This document shows, one piece after another, positions 46,562 through 55,400 of a stretch of 64,000 bases of DNA. This stretch comes from Marichromatium purpuratum 984 (GTDB taxonomy: Bacteria > Pseudomonadota > Gammaproteobacteria > Chromatiales > Chromatiaceae): contig NZ_CP007031.1 in assembly GCF_000224005.2 (NCBI RefSeq), positions 2,447,001 through 2,511,000 of the forward strand, read 5' to 3'. A program made the translations under genes and the position numbers. The notes beneath the pieces were generated by a model, which was not told where the DNA came from, ran no database searches, and saw only the letters and a list, made by a program, of their open reading frames with translations. The stretch's first letter is position 1; each line of letters begins with the position of its first letter.

Positions 46562-47518
46562 TCAGACGACCGGCCCGTAGCGCTGCCAGTCGGCGCGCAG
46601 CTTGAGCAATACCTCAGGGCACGGCAAGGGGGCCTCCGGGCGGCTCAGCTGCTCGAGCAGTGAGCGCGTGCGTGTCCCGCGTGAGCCGGCATCGCCGCGC
46701 GCGAGAGCACGGCCGAGCGCTTGTAGCCAATCGAGCAGCTCACTGGTGCCGGGCTTTTTGAATAGATCGTCGCGCTCGCGCAGGGCCAGGAATCGCTCAA
46801 CGGCGACGTCGGTCAGCTCGGCGGAAACCGCCGCGGCTTGGTGGATCGCCAGGATGTCCTTGAGTTGCTTGGTGTCCGTGGGGAAGCGGATGTAGCTATA
46901 GATGCAGCGACGCAGGAAGGGGGCCGGCAAGTTGCCCTTCTCCTTGTTGCTGGTGATGATGACGATGGGCGGATGCTCGGCCCGGATGGGCGCATGATCC
47001 GCCTCCTGGACGCAGAACTCGCGGGGGTCGTCCAGCACGGTCAGCAGATCGTTGGGAAAATCGATGTCCGCTTTGTCGATCTCGTCGATCAGCACGACGG
47101 CTGGACAGTCTTTGCAGCGAAAAGCCTTGCCCAGGGCGCCCCAGCGCACGTAGTCCATTGGATGCTGCGGGTTGCGCGTCACACGCGCTTGGGTACGGGG
47201 CAACGATGCCATGTGCACATCGTGCAGGCGCAGCATCGCCTCGTAGGTGTAGAGTCCATCCTGCGCCTTGCTGGTGGAGCGCACGAGCCAGGGATAGAAC
47301 GGCAGGCCCAGTGCAGCCGCCACATGCTTGGCGAGCTGGCTCTTGCCGCTGCCGGCCTCGCCTTCAAGCAGAAGCGGACGGTTCAGGTGGATCGCGAGAT
47401 TGACCGCCTCGATCAGCTCCTCCGAGGCGATGTAAGGCACGGGCTTGGGGGCGTCCGGGTGTCGCTTGGCGGGTCCCGCGGTGCCGGGCCGCAGCTCGAA
47501 CGGGCAGGCGTCGGTCAT
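46562..47518 (-). CDS. MoxR-family AAA+ ATPase
   Basis: 318 residues. Walker A GEAGSGKSQ (53-61), Walker B VVLIDEIDKAD (near 137-147), sensor IVIITSNKEKG and arginine-finger region PFLRRCIYSYIRFP are all intact. The ATG at 47518 (MTDACPFELRPG) has GAGG upstream; a farther ATG would overlap the previous gene. It probably remodels the vWA and FGE partners with ATP. It does not belong to methanol oxidation here. Confidence 0.92.
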   Translation of the reverse strand: MTDACPFELRPGTAGPAKRHPDAPKPVPYIASEELIEAVNLAIHLNRPLLLEGEAGSGKSQLAKHVAAALGLPFYPWLVRSTSKAQDGLYTYEAMLRLHDVHMASLPRTQARVTRNPQHPMDYVRWGALGKAFRCKDCPAVVLIDEIDKADIDFPNDLLTVLDDPREFCVQEADHAPIRAEHPPIVIITSNKEKGNLPAPFLRRCIYSYIRFPTDTKQLKDILAIHQAAAVSAELTDVAVERFLALRERDDLFKKPGTSELLDWLQALGRALARGDAGSRGTRTRSLLEQLSRPEAPLPCPEVLLKLRADWQRYGPVV

Positions 47519-47538
47519 GGTGTCTGTCCTCGGGTCGT

Positions 47539-48570
47539 TCAATCGGTCATGGGGCACAACTGTTTGAGCAGCTCGTGCTCGATCAAGCAGGGGACGCCGT
47601 CGCTAATCCGCATCACCAAGTCGCGAACGCTTCGGATGGTTTCATCAGGATGGTTCGTCATCCCGAAGCGCGCGAGCCAATCATCCACCTCGTCAGCCGT
47701 CCAGTTGCGCAGCTCGATCTCCAGGCAGCGATCGCGATGGACATCGGCCAGGCTACAGCAATGCTCGGGGGACAGAGCGCCTTCCGGCAGTTGGTCGTCG
47801 ACGAAGAGCGCCGCGAGCAGCGTGACGCTACCCGCTCGTTGCCTCGCGACGATCTCCAGGTCGGCGATGAGCCGACGCCAGAAATCCATCACCACCCAGT
47901 GCAGCGCCGTGGGCTCGTTGTCCACTAGCCAGTTGCATCCGTGGATCTCGATGAAGGCGATACTGCCAGCTTGGAGGGAGCCGCAGAGCGTGGTGCTCAC
48001 GGCTTCGAGCTGCTCGCGTCTGGACCGCCCCTCCAGACTCAGCTCCAAGTGGTCTGCCATGACACGCAAGAGTTGATCGACATCGTTGCGCGCGCCGTTC
48101 TTGGCCTCCAATCTGACCGGAAACGGCCGGAACAGACCACCCGCTTCGGTCTTCAGCAGGCTGATGATGCGCTTGGCGCAGAGCAAGCCGCTGCGAAGGC
48201 TGCAGCACTGAAAGAGCCAGAGACCGGCGCGTCCGTCCTTCGATTGATTCTTCAGAAGATCTCGGACGCAGTCGTCCACATGGGCGAAGTCGATCCGATG
48301 CAGGCGCGCGTGGAGGAGGTCGTGGACTTTGTCCGGCTCACGGCGATCGCTCGGACAATCGACCTGCGCCGGCGCCAAGGTCATTGCTTGGCTCTCTCGC
48401 TCAAGCTCCTCCATACGATTGGCAATCCGTTCAGCTTCCTGCTTGGCTCGCACCCCGTCTGCCTCGCTGTGCAACGCGCTTTCGACCAGAGCTGCCTCGT
48501 ACTGTGAGGCTAGGAGTTCAAGCGCTTTCTCCATAGCTTCGCGTCGCCTTGTCCGTGAGACCCCTGTCAC
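47539..48570 (-). CDS. VMAP/iSTAND-like protein with N-terminal adaptor coiled coil
   Basis: 343 residues from a GTG at 48570, preceded by GGAGAGG at good spacing and immediately after the upstream TAG. Residues about 14-60 are a coiled coil shared with the C-terminus of the trypsin-TIR protein. The remainder resembles the inactive-STAND-like C-terminal part of vWA-MoxR-associated proteins (GLWLFQCCSLRSGLLCAKRI, FIEIHGCNWLVDNE, CLEIELRNWTADEVDDWL); no P-loop is seen. Family naming is from memory of described NTP-dependent conflict systems. Confidence 0.7.
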   Translation of the reverse strand: MTGVSRTRRREAMEKALELLASQYEAALVESALHSEADGVRAKQEAERIANRMEELERESQAMTLAPAQVDCPSDRREPDKVHDLLHARLHRIDFAHVDDCVRDLLKNQSKDGRAGLWLFQCCSLRSGLLCAKRIISLLKTEAGGLFRPFPVRLEAKNGARNDVDQLLRVMADHLELSLEGRSRREQLEAVSTTLCGSLQAGSIAFIEIHGCNWLVDNEPTALHWVVMDFWRRLIADLEIVARQRAGSVTLLAALFVDDQLPEGALSPEHCCSLADVHRDRCLEIELRNWTADEVDDWLARFGMTNHPDETIRSVRDLVMRISDGVPCLIEHELLKQLCPMTD

Positions 48571-49974
48571 CTAAACCTCTCCGGCCAGTTGGCGCTCGAT
48601 CTCGTCGATACGCTGCGCGAGCGCGGCGGCTTCCTGCTCGGCACGCACACGAGCGGCGCCGCTTTGCAGCGCGCCTTCCACGAGCGCAGCTTCCCATTGC
48701 GCCGTGAGGAGGCTCAGTTGCTGCTCCAAGCCCCAGCGCCGCCTCTCGTTGCCCCTGGGCGCCGTCTCAGCAGCCCTGGGTGTCTCAACTCTCGCAGCTG
48801 GATCGGTTCCATCGCGTGGGACGCTGATGTAGTCCCGAGTCGTTTCAGACTGCGCTTCGTGCGATGACGGAGGCTCGCCTGAGGCGAGCTCCAGCCGCGC
48901 GACGATCAGATCTGCCGCCGCCTCCGGCGTGCGATCCCGCACATCAGGCACGATTGCGTTGAAGTGGATGCCTGCGACATCGCCATCACCCACCCGGATC
49001 GGCAGAATGCGGTCGCGGTCTCGCTCATCATTGGAAGCGCGAGCCTGCATCAAGCGAGCGCGAATCGCCTCGTGCTCGGTCAGCGTCCAGGGCTTTTCGC
49101 CGTAGCGCTCCGCAACGCAGACGACCACCAGCTCCGAGCGCTTTCCGTAGATGGCTTGCAGCTTAAGGTCGGCGTCCGCCCCCGCAAGATAGTGCTCAAA
49201 CCACGCGTCCAGGAAAACGCTCCCTTGCCCGAGTCGGGCCTCGACAGCCTCGGCAATGCGCCGCACGAGCTCGCGCTGCTCGCCGGCAAAAGAGAAGGCG
49301 ACAAGGAACGTTTCCGGAAGCTTGCGCACGGCGGTCTTGGCACCAACCTTGAACGCCTGCGCGACTGGCTTGGTGTCTGGCTGCGGCATCGGCGCGCCCA
49401 GCCATGCGGCGGCTTCGGGATACACCCGCGGCAGCTCGGCGACGCTGATGGCAAAGCCTTTGTCCTCGCCGACCCGATGCGTCACGACGGCCACGACCTG
49501 CTCCTTTGCTGGGTCGTAGATCGGTGATCCGCTGTAGCCGTTCTTGATGCGCTCGAAGGCGCCGGCTTGGTCATTCAGGTAGTAGTCCCAGTAGGCCAGG
49601 TCTTCGCCTGCGGCGTGAGCCCAGGCGGTGCGCTGACCGAGCCTTCCGTTCAGGCGGCGTCCCTCCGGCCCGAAACCATAGATCCGCACTGGCAGGCCTT
49701 CGACGCCCTGCGGGGCGAGTGACAATGGTTGAAGGCCCGGTAAACCAGGAACGCGAAGAATGGCAAGATCAAGGGATTGGCCGCCTGGATCGGAGATGAG
49801 CTCTCCGCGCTGGCCTTTGATGTACAAACGCTCTGGCCCGATGGTCTCGACGACGTGCCAGCAGGTCACGAGCAGTAGCGCGTCGCCGTCGTGCGCCACG
49901 GCAAAGCCCGTCCCCTGCGGCTTGTCGGTCGACGTGGGACCCGTGATGCGGAAGACCGTCTGCTGCCAGTCCAT
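48571..49974 (-). CDS. Trypsin-like protease fused to a TIR domain
   Basis: 467 residues. Residues 1-200 are a trypsin-fold protease with a complete triad: His40 (VTCWHVVE), Asp69 (SLDLAIL) and Ser148 (NGYSGSPIY). Residues about 221-360 are a TIR domain (TFLVAFSFAGEQRELVRRIA, VFLDAWFE, VVVCVAERY). Glu300 sits four residues after Trp296, as in NAD-cleaving TIR domains. A linker leads to a C-terminal coiled coil (415-467) shared with the next gene. There is no signal peptide, so it acts in the cytoplasm. It is a likely effector of the module. Confidence 0.85.
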   Translation of the reverse strand: MDWQQTVFRITGPTSTDKPQGTGFAVAHDGDALLLVTCWHVVETIGPERLYIKGQRGELISDPGGQSLDLAILRVPGLPGLQPLSLAPQGVEGLPVRIYGFGPEGRRLNGRLGQRTAWAHAAGEDLAYWDYYLNDQAGAFERIKNGYSGSPIYDPAKEQVVAVVTHRVGEDKGFAISVAELPRVYPEAAAWLGAPMPQPDTKPVAQAFKVGAKTAVRKLPETFLVAFSFAGEQRELVRRIAEAVEARLGQGSVFLDAWFEHYLAGADADLKLQAIYGKRSELVVVCVAERYGEKPWTLTEHEAIRARLMQARASNDERDRDRILPIRVGDGDVAGIHFNAIVPDVRDRTPEAAADLIVARLELASGEPPSSHEAQSETTRDYISVPRDGTDPAARVETPRAAETAPRGNERRRWGLEQQLSLLTAQWEAALVEGALQSGAARVRAEQEAAALAQRIDEIERQLAGEV

Positions 49975-49990
49975 GCGGGCTTCCGTTGGC

Positions 49991-50311
49991 CTATTCCGGT
50001 GCCTTCGGCCGGACCTTGAGGGTAAAACTGAGATTGGCGCTGCCCGTGCCTTGTACGATGAAAAGCTTACCACTGGCTTCAAATCCGAGACCGAGCTGGA
50101 TCTCGATTTCGTCGATGGTGAGATCGCGGTTGAGCTCGGTCCACACCGACGCCAACGGCTGGACCGCCTTGAGCAGCAGCTCCTGGGCTTGGTCCATAGC
50201 ACCCTCTGCCAGCTCGGCGGCGCTGGCGGCAACGTGCTTGGGAGTCTCTTCGGGATTGGAGGACACCTCCACCAGGAGGCCGTCACGCAATTGAATCAAT
50301 TCAGTGGCCAT
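49991..50311 (-). CDS. Trypco1-like (trypsin-co-occurring) small protein
   Basis: 106 residues: MATELIQLRDGLLVEVSSNP, a helical centre, then TIDEIEIQLGLGFEASGKLF and a final beta pair. This matches the Trypco1/CU044_2847-type domain that often sits beside trypsin-like effector genes. It is the first gene of the minus-strand module, 16 bp before the protease gene, with AAGGG upstream of its ATG. It may act as a sensor or regulator of the protease. Confidence 0.75.
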   Translation of the reverse strand: MATELIQLRDGLLVEVSSNPEETPKHVAASAAELAEGAMDQAQELLLKAVQPLASVWTELNRDLTIDEIEIQLGLGFEASGKLFIVQGTGSANLSFTLKVRPKAPE

Positions 50312-50517
50312 ACGCTTTCCCTTCGTTAACCTTACTGACCCGTCGCCGAATTGTCACCGAAAACGCGCCGATTGTCTCTCTTTTCGGTCTTAAAGCCTTG
50401 CGGCTTTTCGCGAACGCATGACATGAGCCATCCACAGATTGAGGTTCAATCTTTCCGGCTGGCGGCTGGCGGCTGGCGGCTGGCGGCTGGCGGCTGCGAG
50501 CTGCCTGAGCGCTCCCC
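50312..50517. other. Upstream region of the DGR-conflict module, with repeat copy C
   Basis: It holds a short hairpin AAAGCC-TTGC-GGCTTT (50392-50407) and a third copy of the dispersed repeat, reduced to GAGGTTCAATCTTTCCGGCT followed by about five GGCTGGC heptamers (50457-50495). The module promoter should lie between 50312 and about 50400, which is relatively AT-rich; no clear -10/-35 pair can be chosen. Confidence 0.5.
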
Positions 50518-51555
50518 CTACTCCCAACGGAACAGCCGGGCGGCGATGGCGAGCAGCGCGGCGGCGATGGCGAGCAGGATGCCCAACTCGGGCAGTACCG
50601 CGATGAATCCGGCACCGTCGATCATCACCGCGCGCGCGGCGTCGACCACATGGGTCAACGGCAGCAGCGGCGCCAGCGCCCGGGCGAGCGCGCTGGTCCC
50701 CTCCAGCGAGAACCACACCCCGGAGAGCAGCATCATCGGCCACACCATCAGGTTGAGCACGCCGTCGGCCAGCTCCTCGGTGCGCAGCCGCGCGGCGACG
50801 ATCAGCCCCAGGCTGATCATCGCCAGGGCACCACAGGCGAACACCGACGCCAGGGCGAGATAGGAGCCACGCATCGGGAAGTCGATCAGGGTCGCCGCGC
50901 CGAGATAGACCGCCAGGGTCGAGCCGAGCACCACCAGCAGCCGCGACAGCACCTGGGCGATGAGGAACTCGGCGGCGCGCAGCGGGGTCGCGCTGAGTCG
51001 GCGCAACACGCCGTTCTTGCGATAGCGCACGATCACCCAGCCGACGCCCCACAGGCTGGAGAACATCAGGTTGAGCGCCAGCACCCCGGGCAGCACCCAG
51101 TCGATATAACGCACCGCCGCGCCACTGACCGCGCGGCGCTCGACCTCGGGCACGCGGCCCACCTCGGCGGGCGCGTCTCCTCGCCCGCCGAGCAGCAGGC
51201 GCTCGGCGAGATAGCCGGTCGGCGAGTCGTCGTTGACCCAGTAGCCGATCGGTTCACTGGTGAGATCGACCACCAGATCGAGCTGGTGACGCTCGACCTT
51301 GGCGCGCGCCGCCGTCGGGTCGCTCAGCGCCACCTGCTCGACGTGCTCCAGGGTGAGCAGCGGCAGCGCCACGACATGCGCGTCGCCGAGCACTCCGATC
51401 TTGAACACCGGTTCGGGACCGGCGCGGAAGATCGCCGCCAGCGCGATCACGATCACCAGCGGCATCACCACGTTCCACCCCAGACCGGCGCGGTCGCGAT
51501 AGAACTCACGGTTGCGCGCGATCAAGACCGCGCCGATTCGCTGCAACATCCTCAT
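50518..51555 (-). CDS. ABC-2 type transporter permease
   Basis: 345 residues: one N-terminal membrane segment (VVMPLVIVIALAAIF), an extracytoplasmic domain of about 130 residues and five C-terminal membrane segments with the ABC-2 signature region VLRRLSATPLRAAEFLIAQV. The ATG at 51555 overlaps the ATPase stop (TGATG). It pairs with the ATPase to export an unknown substrate. Confidence 0.9.
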   Translation of the reverse strand: MRMLQRIGAVLIARNREFYRDRAGLGWNVVMPLVIVIALAAIFRAGPEPVFKIGVLGDAHVVALPLLTLEHVEQVALSDPTAARAKVERHQLDLVVDLTSEPIGYWVNDDSPTGYLAERLLLGGRGDAPAEVGRVPEVERRAVSGAAVRYIDWVLPGVLALNLMFSSLWGVGWVIVRYRKNGVLRRLSATPLRAAEFLIAQVLSRLLVVLGSTLAVYLGAATLIDFPMRGSYLALASVFACGALAMISLGLIVAARLRTEELADGVLNLMVWPMMLLSGVWFSLEGTSALARALAPLLPLTHVVDAARAVMIDGAGFIAVLPELGILLAIAAALLAIAARLFRWE

Positions 51556-52442
51556 CACCCCCGCAGTGCGTGACCGGTCAGTTTCAGAAACAGGTCCTCG
51601 AGCGTCGGCGCACTCACCCGCAGGGCATCGAGATCGGCACCGCTGGCGGCCAGCTCGGCGAGCACCGGAGCCAACCGCTCGGTGGCGATCTCCAGGGTGG
51701 CGTCGACCCGACGCGCGCCCTCGGGCAGCGCCAGCCCCGCCGGCCAGGCCGCCGCCGGCAGCCTGACCACCGCCGCCGGCAGGTGCGCACGCAGCAGCGC
51801 CGCCGGCGTGCCCTCGGCGATCACCCGACCGTGGTCGACGATGGCGATGCGATCACACAGCCGCTCGGCCTCTTCCATGTAATGGGTGGTGAGCACGATG
51901 GTGGTACCGCGCGCACGCACCCGCTCGATCAGCCGCCAGAAGTTGCGGCGCGACTGCGGGTCGAGCCCGGTGGTGGGCTCGTCGAGGAAGATCAGCTCGG
52001 GGTCGTTGACCAGGGCGATGGCGAGCAGCAGGCGCTGGCGCTGACCGCCGGAGAGGCGTCGGGTGTCGCGCCCGAGGATGGGCTCGAGGTCGCAGAGCGC
52101 GATCAGCTCGTCGCGGTCGGCGCCGCGCCGATAGAGCCGTGCGAACATCTCCAGCGCCTCGCCGACGCGCTGGAAGTCCTGCAGCGCGGTGGCCTGGAAC
52201 TGGATGCCGACCACCTCACGATAAGCGGCATCGAGCGGCCGACCGCGATAATGGACCTCGCCGCCACTCGGTGCCAGCACCCCCTCGAGCATCTCCAGGG
52301 TGGTGGTCTTGCCCGCGCCATTGGGGCCGAGCAGACCGAAACATTCGGCGGCCCCGACGGCGAAGCCGATGCCGTCGACGGCGCGCACGCCCCCGGGGTA
52401 AACCTTGACCAACTCACGCGCCTCGAGTATCGGCGTCGTCAT
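51555..52442 (-). CDS. ABC transporter ATP-binding protein
   Basis: 295 residues with Walker A GPNGAGKTTT, the signature LSGGQRQR, Walker B LIFLDEPTTGLD and switch HYMEEAERL. The C-terminal extension is that of DrrA/CcmA-type export ATPases. It is coupled to the permease by overlap. Confidence 0.94.
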   Translation of the reverse strand: MTTPILEARELVKVYPGGVRAVDGIGFAVGAAECFGLLGPNGAGKTTTLEMLEGVLAPSGGEVHYRGRPLDAAYREVVGIQFQATALQDFQRVGEALEMFARLYRRGADRDELIALCDLEPILGRDTRRLSGGQRQRLLLAIALVNDPELIFLDEPTTGLDPQSRRNFWRLIERVRARGTTIVLTTHYMEEAERLCDRIAIVDHGRVIAEGTPAALLRAHLPAAVVRLPAAAWPAGLALPEGARRVDATLEIATERLAPVLAELAASGADLDALRVSAPTLEDLFLKLTGHALRG

Positions 52443-52479
52443 GCTCGCTCGCTCCCAGGTGAAAATCCGATGTCGGGCG

Positions 52480-55400
52480 TCACAGCCCGAGTTCGCGCCA
52501 GCGCGCGCGAATACGCTTGACCGAGACCGGACCATCGGTGCCGAGCTGCTGGGCGAACAACGACACCCGCAGTTCTTCGAGCAGCCAGCGGATCTCGTCG
52601 AGCCGCGGATCGGCGCGATCGGCCGCGCGCGCCGCCGCCATCCGCTCGCACCACTGCGACTGCAGCGGTGCCATTTCGTTCATCCACTGGCGATCGCGCG
52701 CCGCACCCAGCGGCAGCTTGTCGAGCCGCTGCTCGATCGCCTGGAGATAGCGTGGGTAGTGACGCAACCGCTCCAGCTCGACGCCGTCGAGAAAGCCGCG
52801 GAACACCAGGGCGTCGAGCTGGGCGCGGATGTCGAGCACCGCGTGCATCCAGTTGATCTGATTGATCCCGGCAAGCGTCTTGCGCACCCGTTGGTAGACG
52901 CCGAGGATCTCGCCGGCGAGCGTACAGACCGCGCGCGCCTCGGCGGCCAGCGCACCGCGCCGCTCGGCCAGGCGCGCCTCGAAGGCAGCACGGGTGCGAA
53001 GCGGCTCGGCAGCGCTGGGGAGAAAGGTGCGATCGAGCGCCAGCGCGATCAAGGCGTCGGCGAGGTCGGCCTCGCGCACCCGTCGCGCACCCTCCTCGCC
53101 GCTCGCACCCTCGGGCTGCGGTGCCTTGGCGTACTGCAGCCGCATGCGGTCGAGCTGCGGCAACTGACGACGCAACTGGCGCAGCTCCTGCCCGAGGTGT
53201 AGCGCGAACAACCGCCGCACCCCGTGACGATGCGCCGCGGCGGCGCGCGCCTCGGCATCGAGCACCCGCACCGCCACCGTCTCGCCCTGATCGACCAGCG
53301 CCGGGAAACCGCTCAGACGAATCCCGCCACGCTCCAGCTCGACGCGCTCGGGCAACGCCTCGAAGTCCCAGCGGGTGAGTCCGTCGCGCTCCAGTCCGGG
53401 GTCGGGCAGATCGGCGAAGCCCTGCTCGGCGTGCGCGGCGAAGCGTCGGCGCAGCCGCGCCAGATCGCTGTCGACGGCCAGAGTCGCGCCCTCGTCGCCG
53501 AGCACCCGGATCTTCATCCGCAGGTGCTCGGGGACCGCCGTCGGGTCCCAGGCGTCCTCGGCCACGTGCACGCCCTTGACCGCGCGGATCGCCTCGCCGA
53601 GCGCCTGGAGCAGCGGCCGGTCGCCGGGCTGGAGGCGCACGACCAGTTGCGCGGCGGTGTCCGGGATCGGCACCAGCGAGCGGCGGATCGACTTCGGCAA
53701 CGCGCGCAGCAGCGCCTCGACGCGCTCGCCGAGCAGCCCCGGCACCAGCCACTCCAGGCGTTCGGCCGAGACCTGGTTGAGCAGCGCCACCGGCACCGAC
53801 AGGGTCAGCCCGTCGTCATCGCTGCCGGGCTCGAAGTGATAGGCCAGCGGCAACCGCGCGGCGCCGACGGCGAGCGCGTCGGGGAAGCGTGCCGCGTCGA
53901 CCCCGGCGGCGTCGTGACACATCAGGTCAGCGCGCCCCATGTGCAGCAGCTTGGGGTTGTCGCGGCTGGCCTCGCGCAGCCAGCGCTCGAACTGCGGGCG
54001 CGAGTAGATCCCCGAGGGCACGCGCTCGGCATAGAAGGCGTAGATCGCCTCCTCGTCGACGAGGATGTCGCGCCGACGCGACTTGGCCTCGAGCGCACGG
54101 ATCTCCTCGATCAGCGCCTGATTGTGCCGCCAGAAGGGCGCGCGGGTACTGAAGTCGCCCTCGACCAGCGCAAAGCGCAGGAAGATCTCGCGCGCCTCGC
54201 CGGGGTTGATCGGGCCGTAGTTGACGCGCCGGTGCGCCACCAGGGTGACGCCGAACAGGGTGACGCGCTCGAAGGCGGCGACCTGACCGGCGCGCGACTG
54301 CCAGTGCGGCTCGCTGTAGCTGCGCTGCAGCAGATGCCGCCCGGCCTCCTCGATCCAGGCCGGCTGCACCCGCGCCACGGTGCGCCCGTACTGACGCGTG
54401 GTCTCGACCCGCTCGGCGACGACGACCCACTTCGGCGGCTGGGCGAAGAGCCCCGAGCTGGGATGGAGGTGGAAGCGACTGCCGCGCGCGCCGAGATACT
54501 CGCGCTGACCATCGCGAAAGCCGATGTTGCCGAGCAGCCCGCTGAGCAGGGCGCGATGGATCTGCTCCTCGCCGCCCTCGGCGCTGTCCTCCTTGTCGCC
54601 CATCTCCAGCATCTGCTCGCGCAGCTGGGCGTGAACATCGCGCCACTCCTGCACCCGGGTCGGCGAGAGGAAGTGACGCTGACAGAGCTTGGTGAACTTG
54701 TTGCGCGAGAGCGCGTGACGCTCGCGCTCGAGGAAGGCCCAGAGGTTGACGAAACCGAGGAAGTCGGAGTGCTCGTGGGCGAAGGTGGCGTGGATCTCGT
54801 CGGCGGCCTGCTGCTGGTCGTGGGGGCGCTCGCGCGGGTCCTGCACGCTCAGCGCCGCGGCGATGATCAGCACCTCGCGCAGACAGCGCCGCTCGGCCCC
54901 GGCGAGCAGCATCCGGCCGATGCGCGGGTCGACCGGCAGGCGCGCCAGCCGTCGTCCCAGCTCGGTGAGTTCGCCCGCGGCGTCGATCGCCGCCAGCTCC
55001 TCGAGGGTGCGGTAGCCGTCGCGCACCAGTCGCCCGTCGGGCGGATCGATGAAGGGGAAGCGCTCGATCGCGCCGAAGCCGAGCAGCTTCATCTGCAGGA
55101 TGACCGCGGCGAGGTTGGTACGCACGATCTCCGGCTCGGTGAAGGCGGCGCGCTCGGCGAAGCCCTCCTCGTCGTAGAGCCGGATACAGATGCCCTCGGC
55201 GACACGCCCGCAGCGCCCCTTGCGCTGGTCGGCCGAGGCACGCGAGATGCGCTCGACCGGCAGACGCTGCACCTTGGTGCGATGGCTGTAGCGGCTGATG
55301 CGGGCGAAACCGGGGTCGATCACATAGCGGATGCCCGGCACCGTCAGCGAGGTCTCGGCGACATTGGTGGCGAGCACCACCCGACGGGTGCTGTGCGGCT

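Noticed and set aside
46562-47518. MoxR as part of methanol oxidation
   Set aside because: No methanol dehydrogenase genes are present; the neighbours place it in the conflict-type module.
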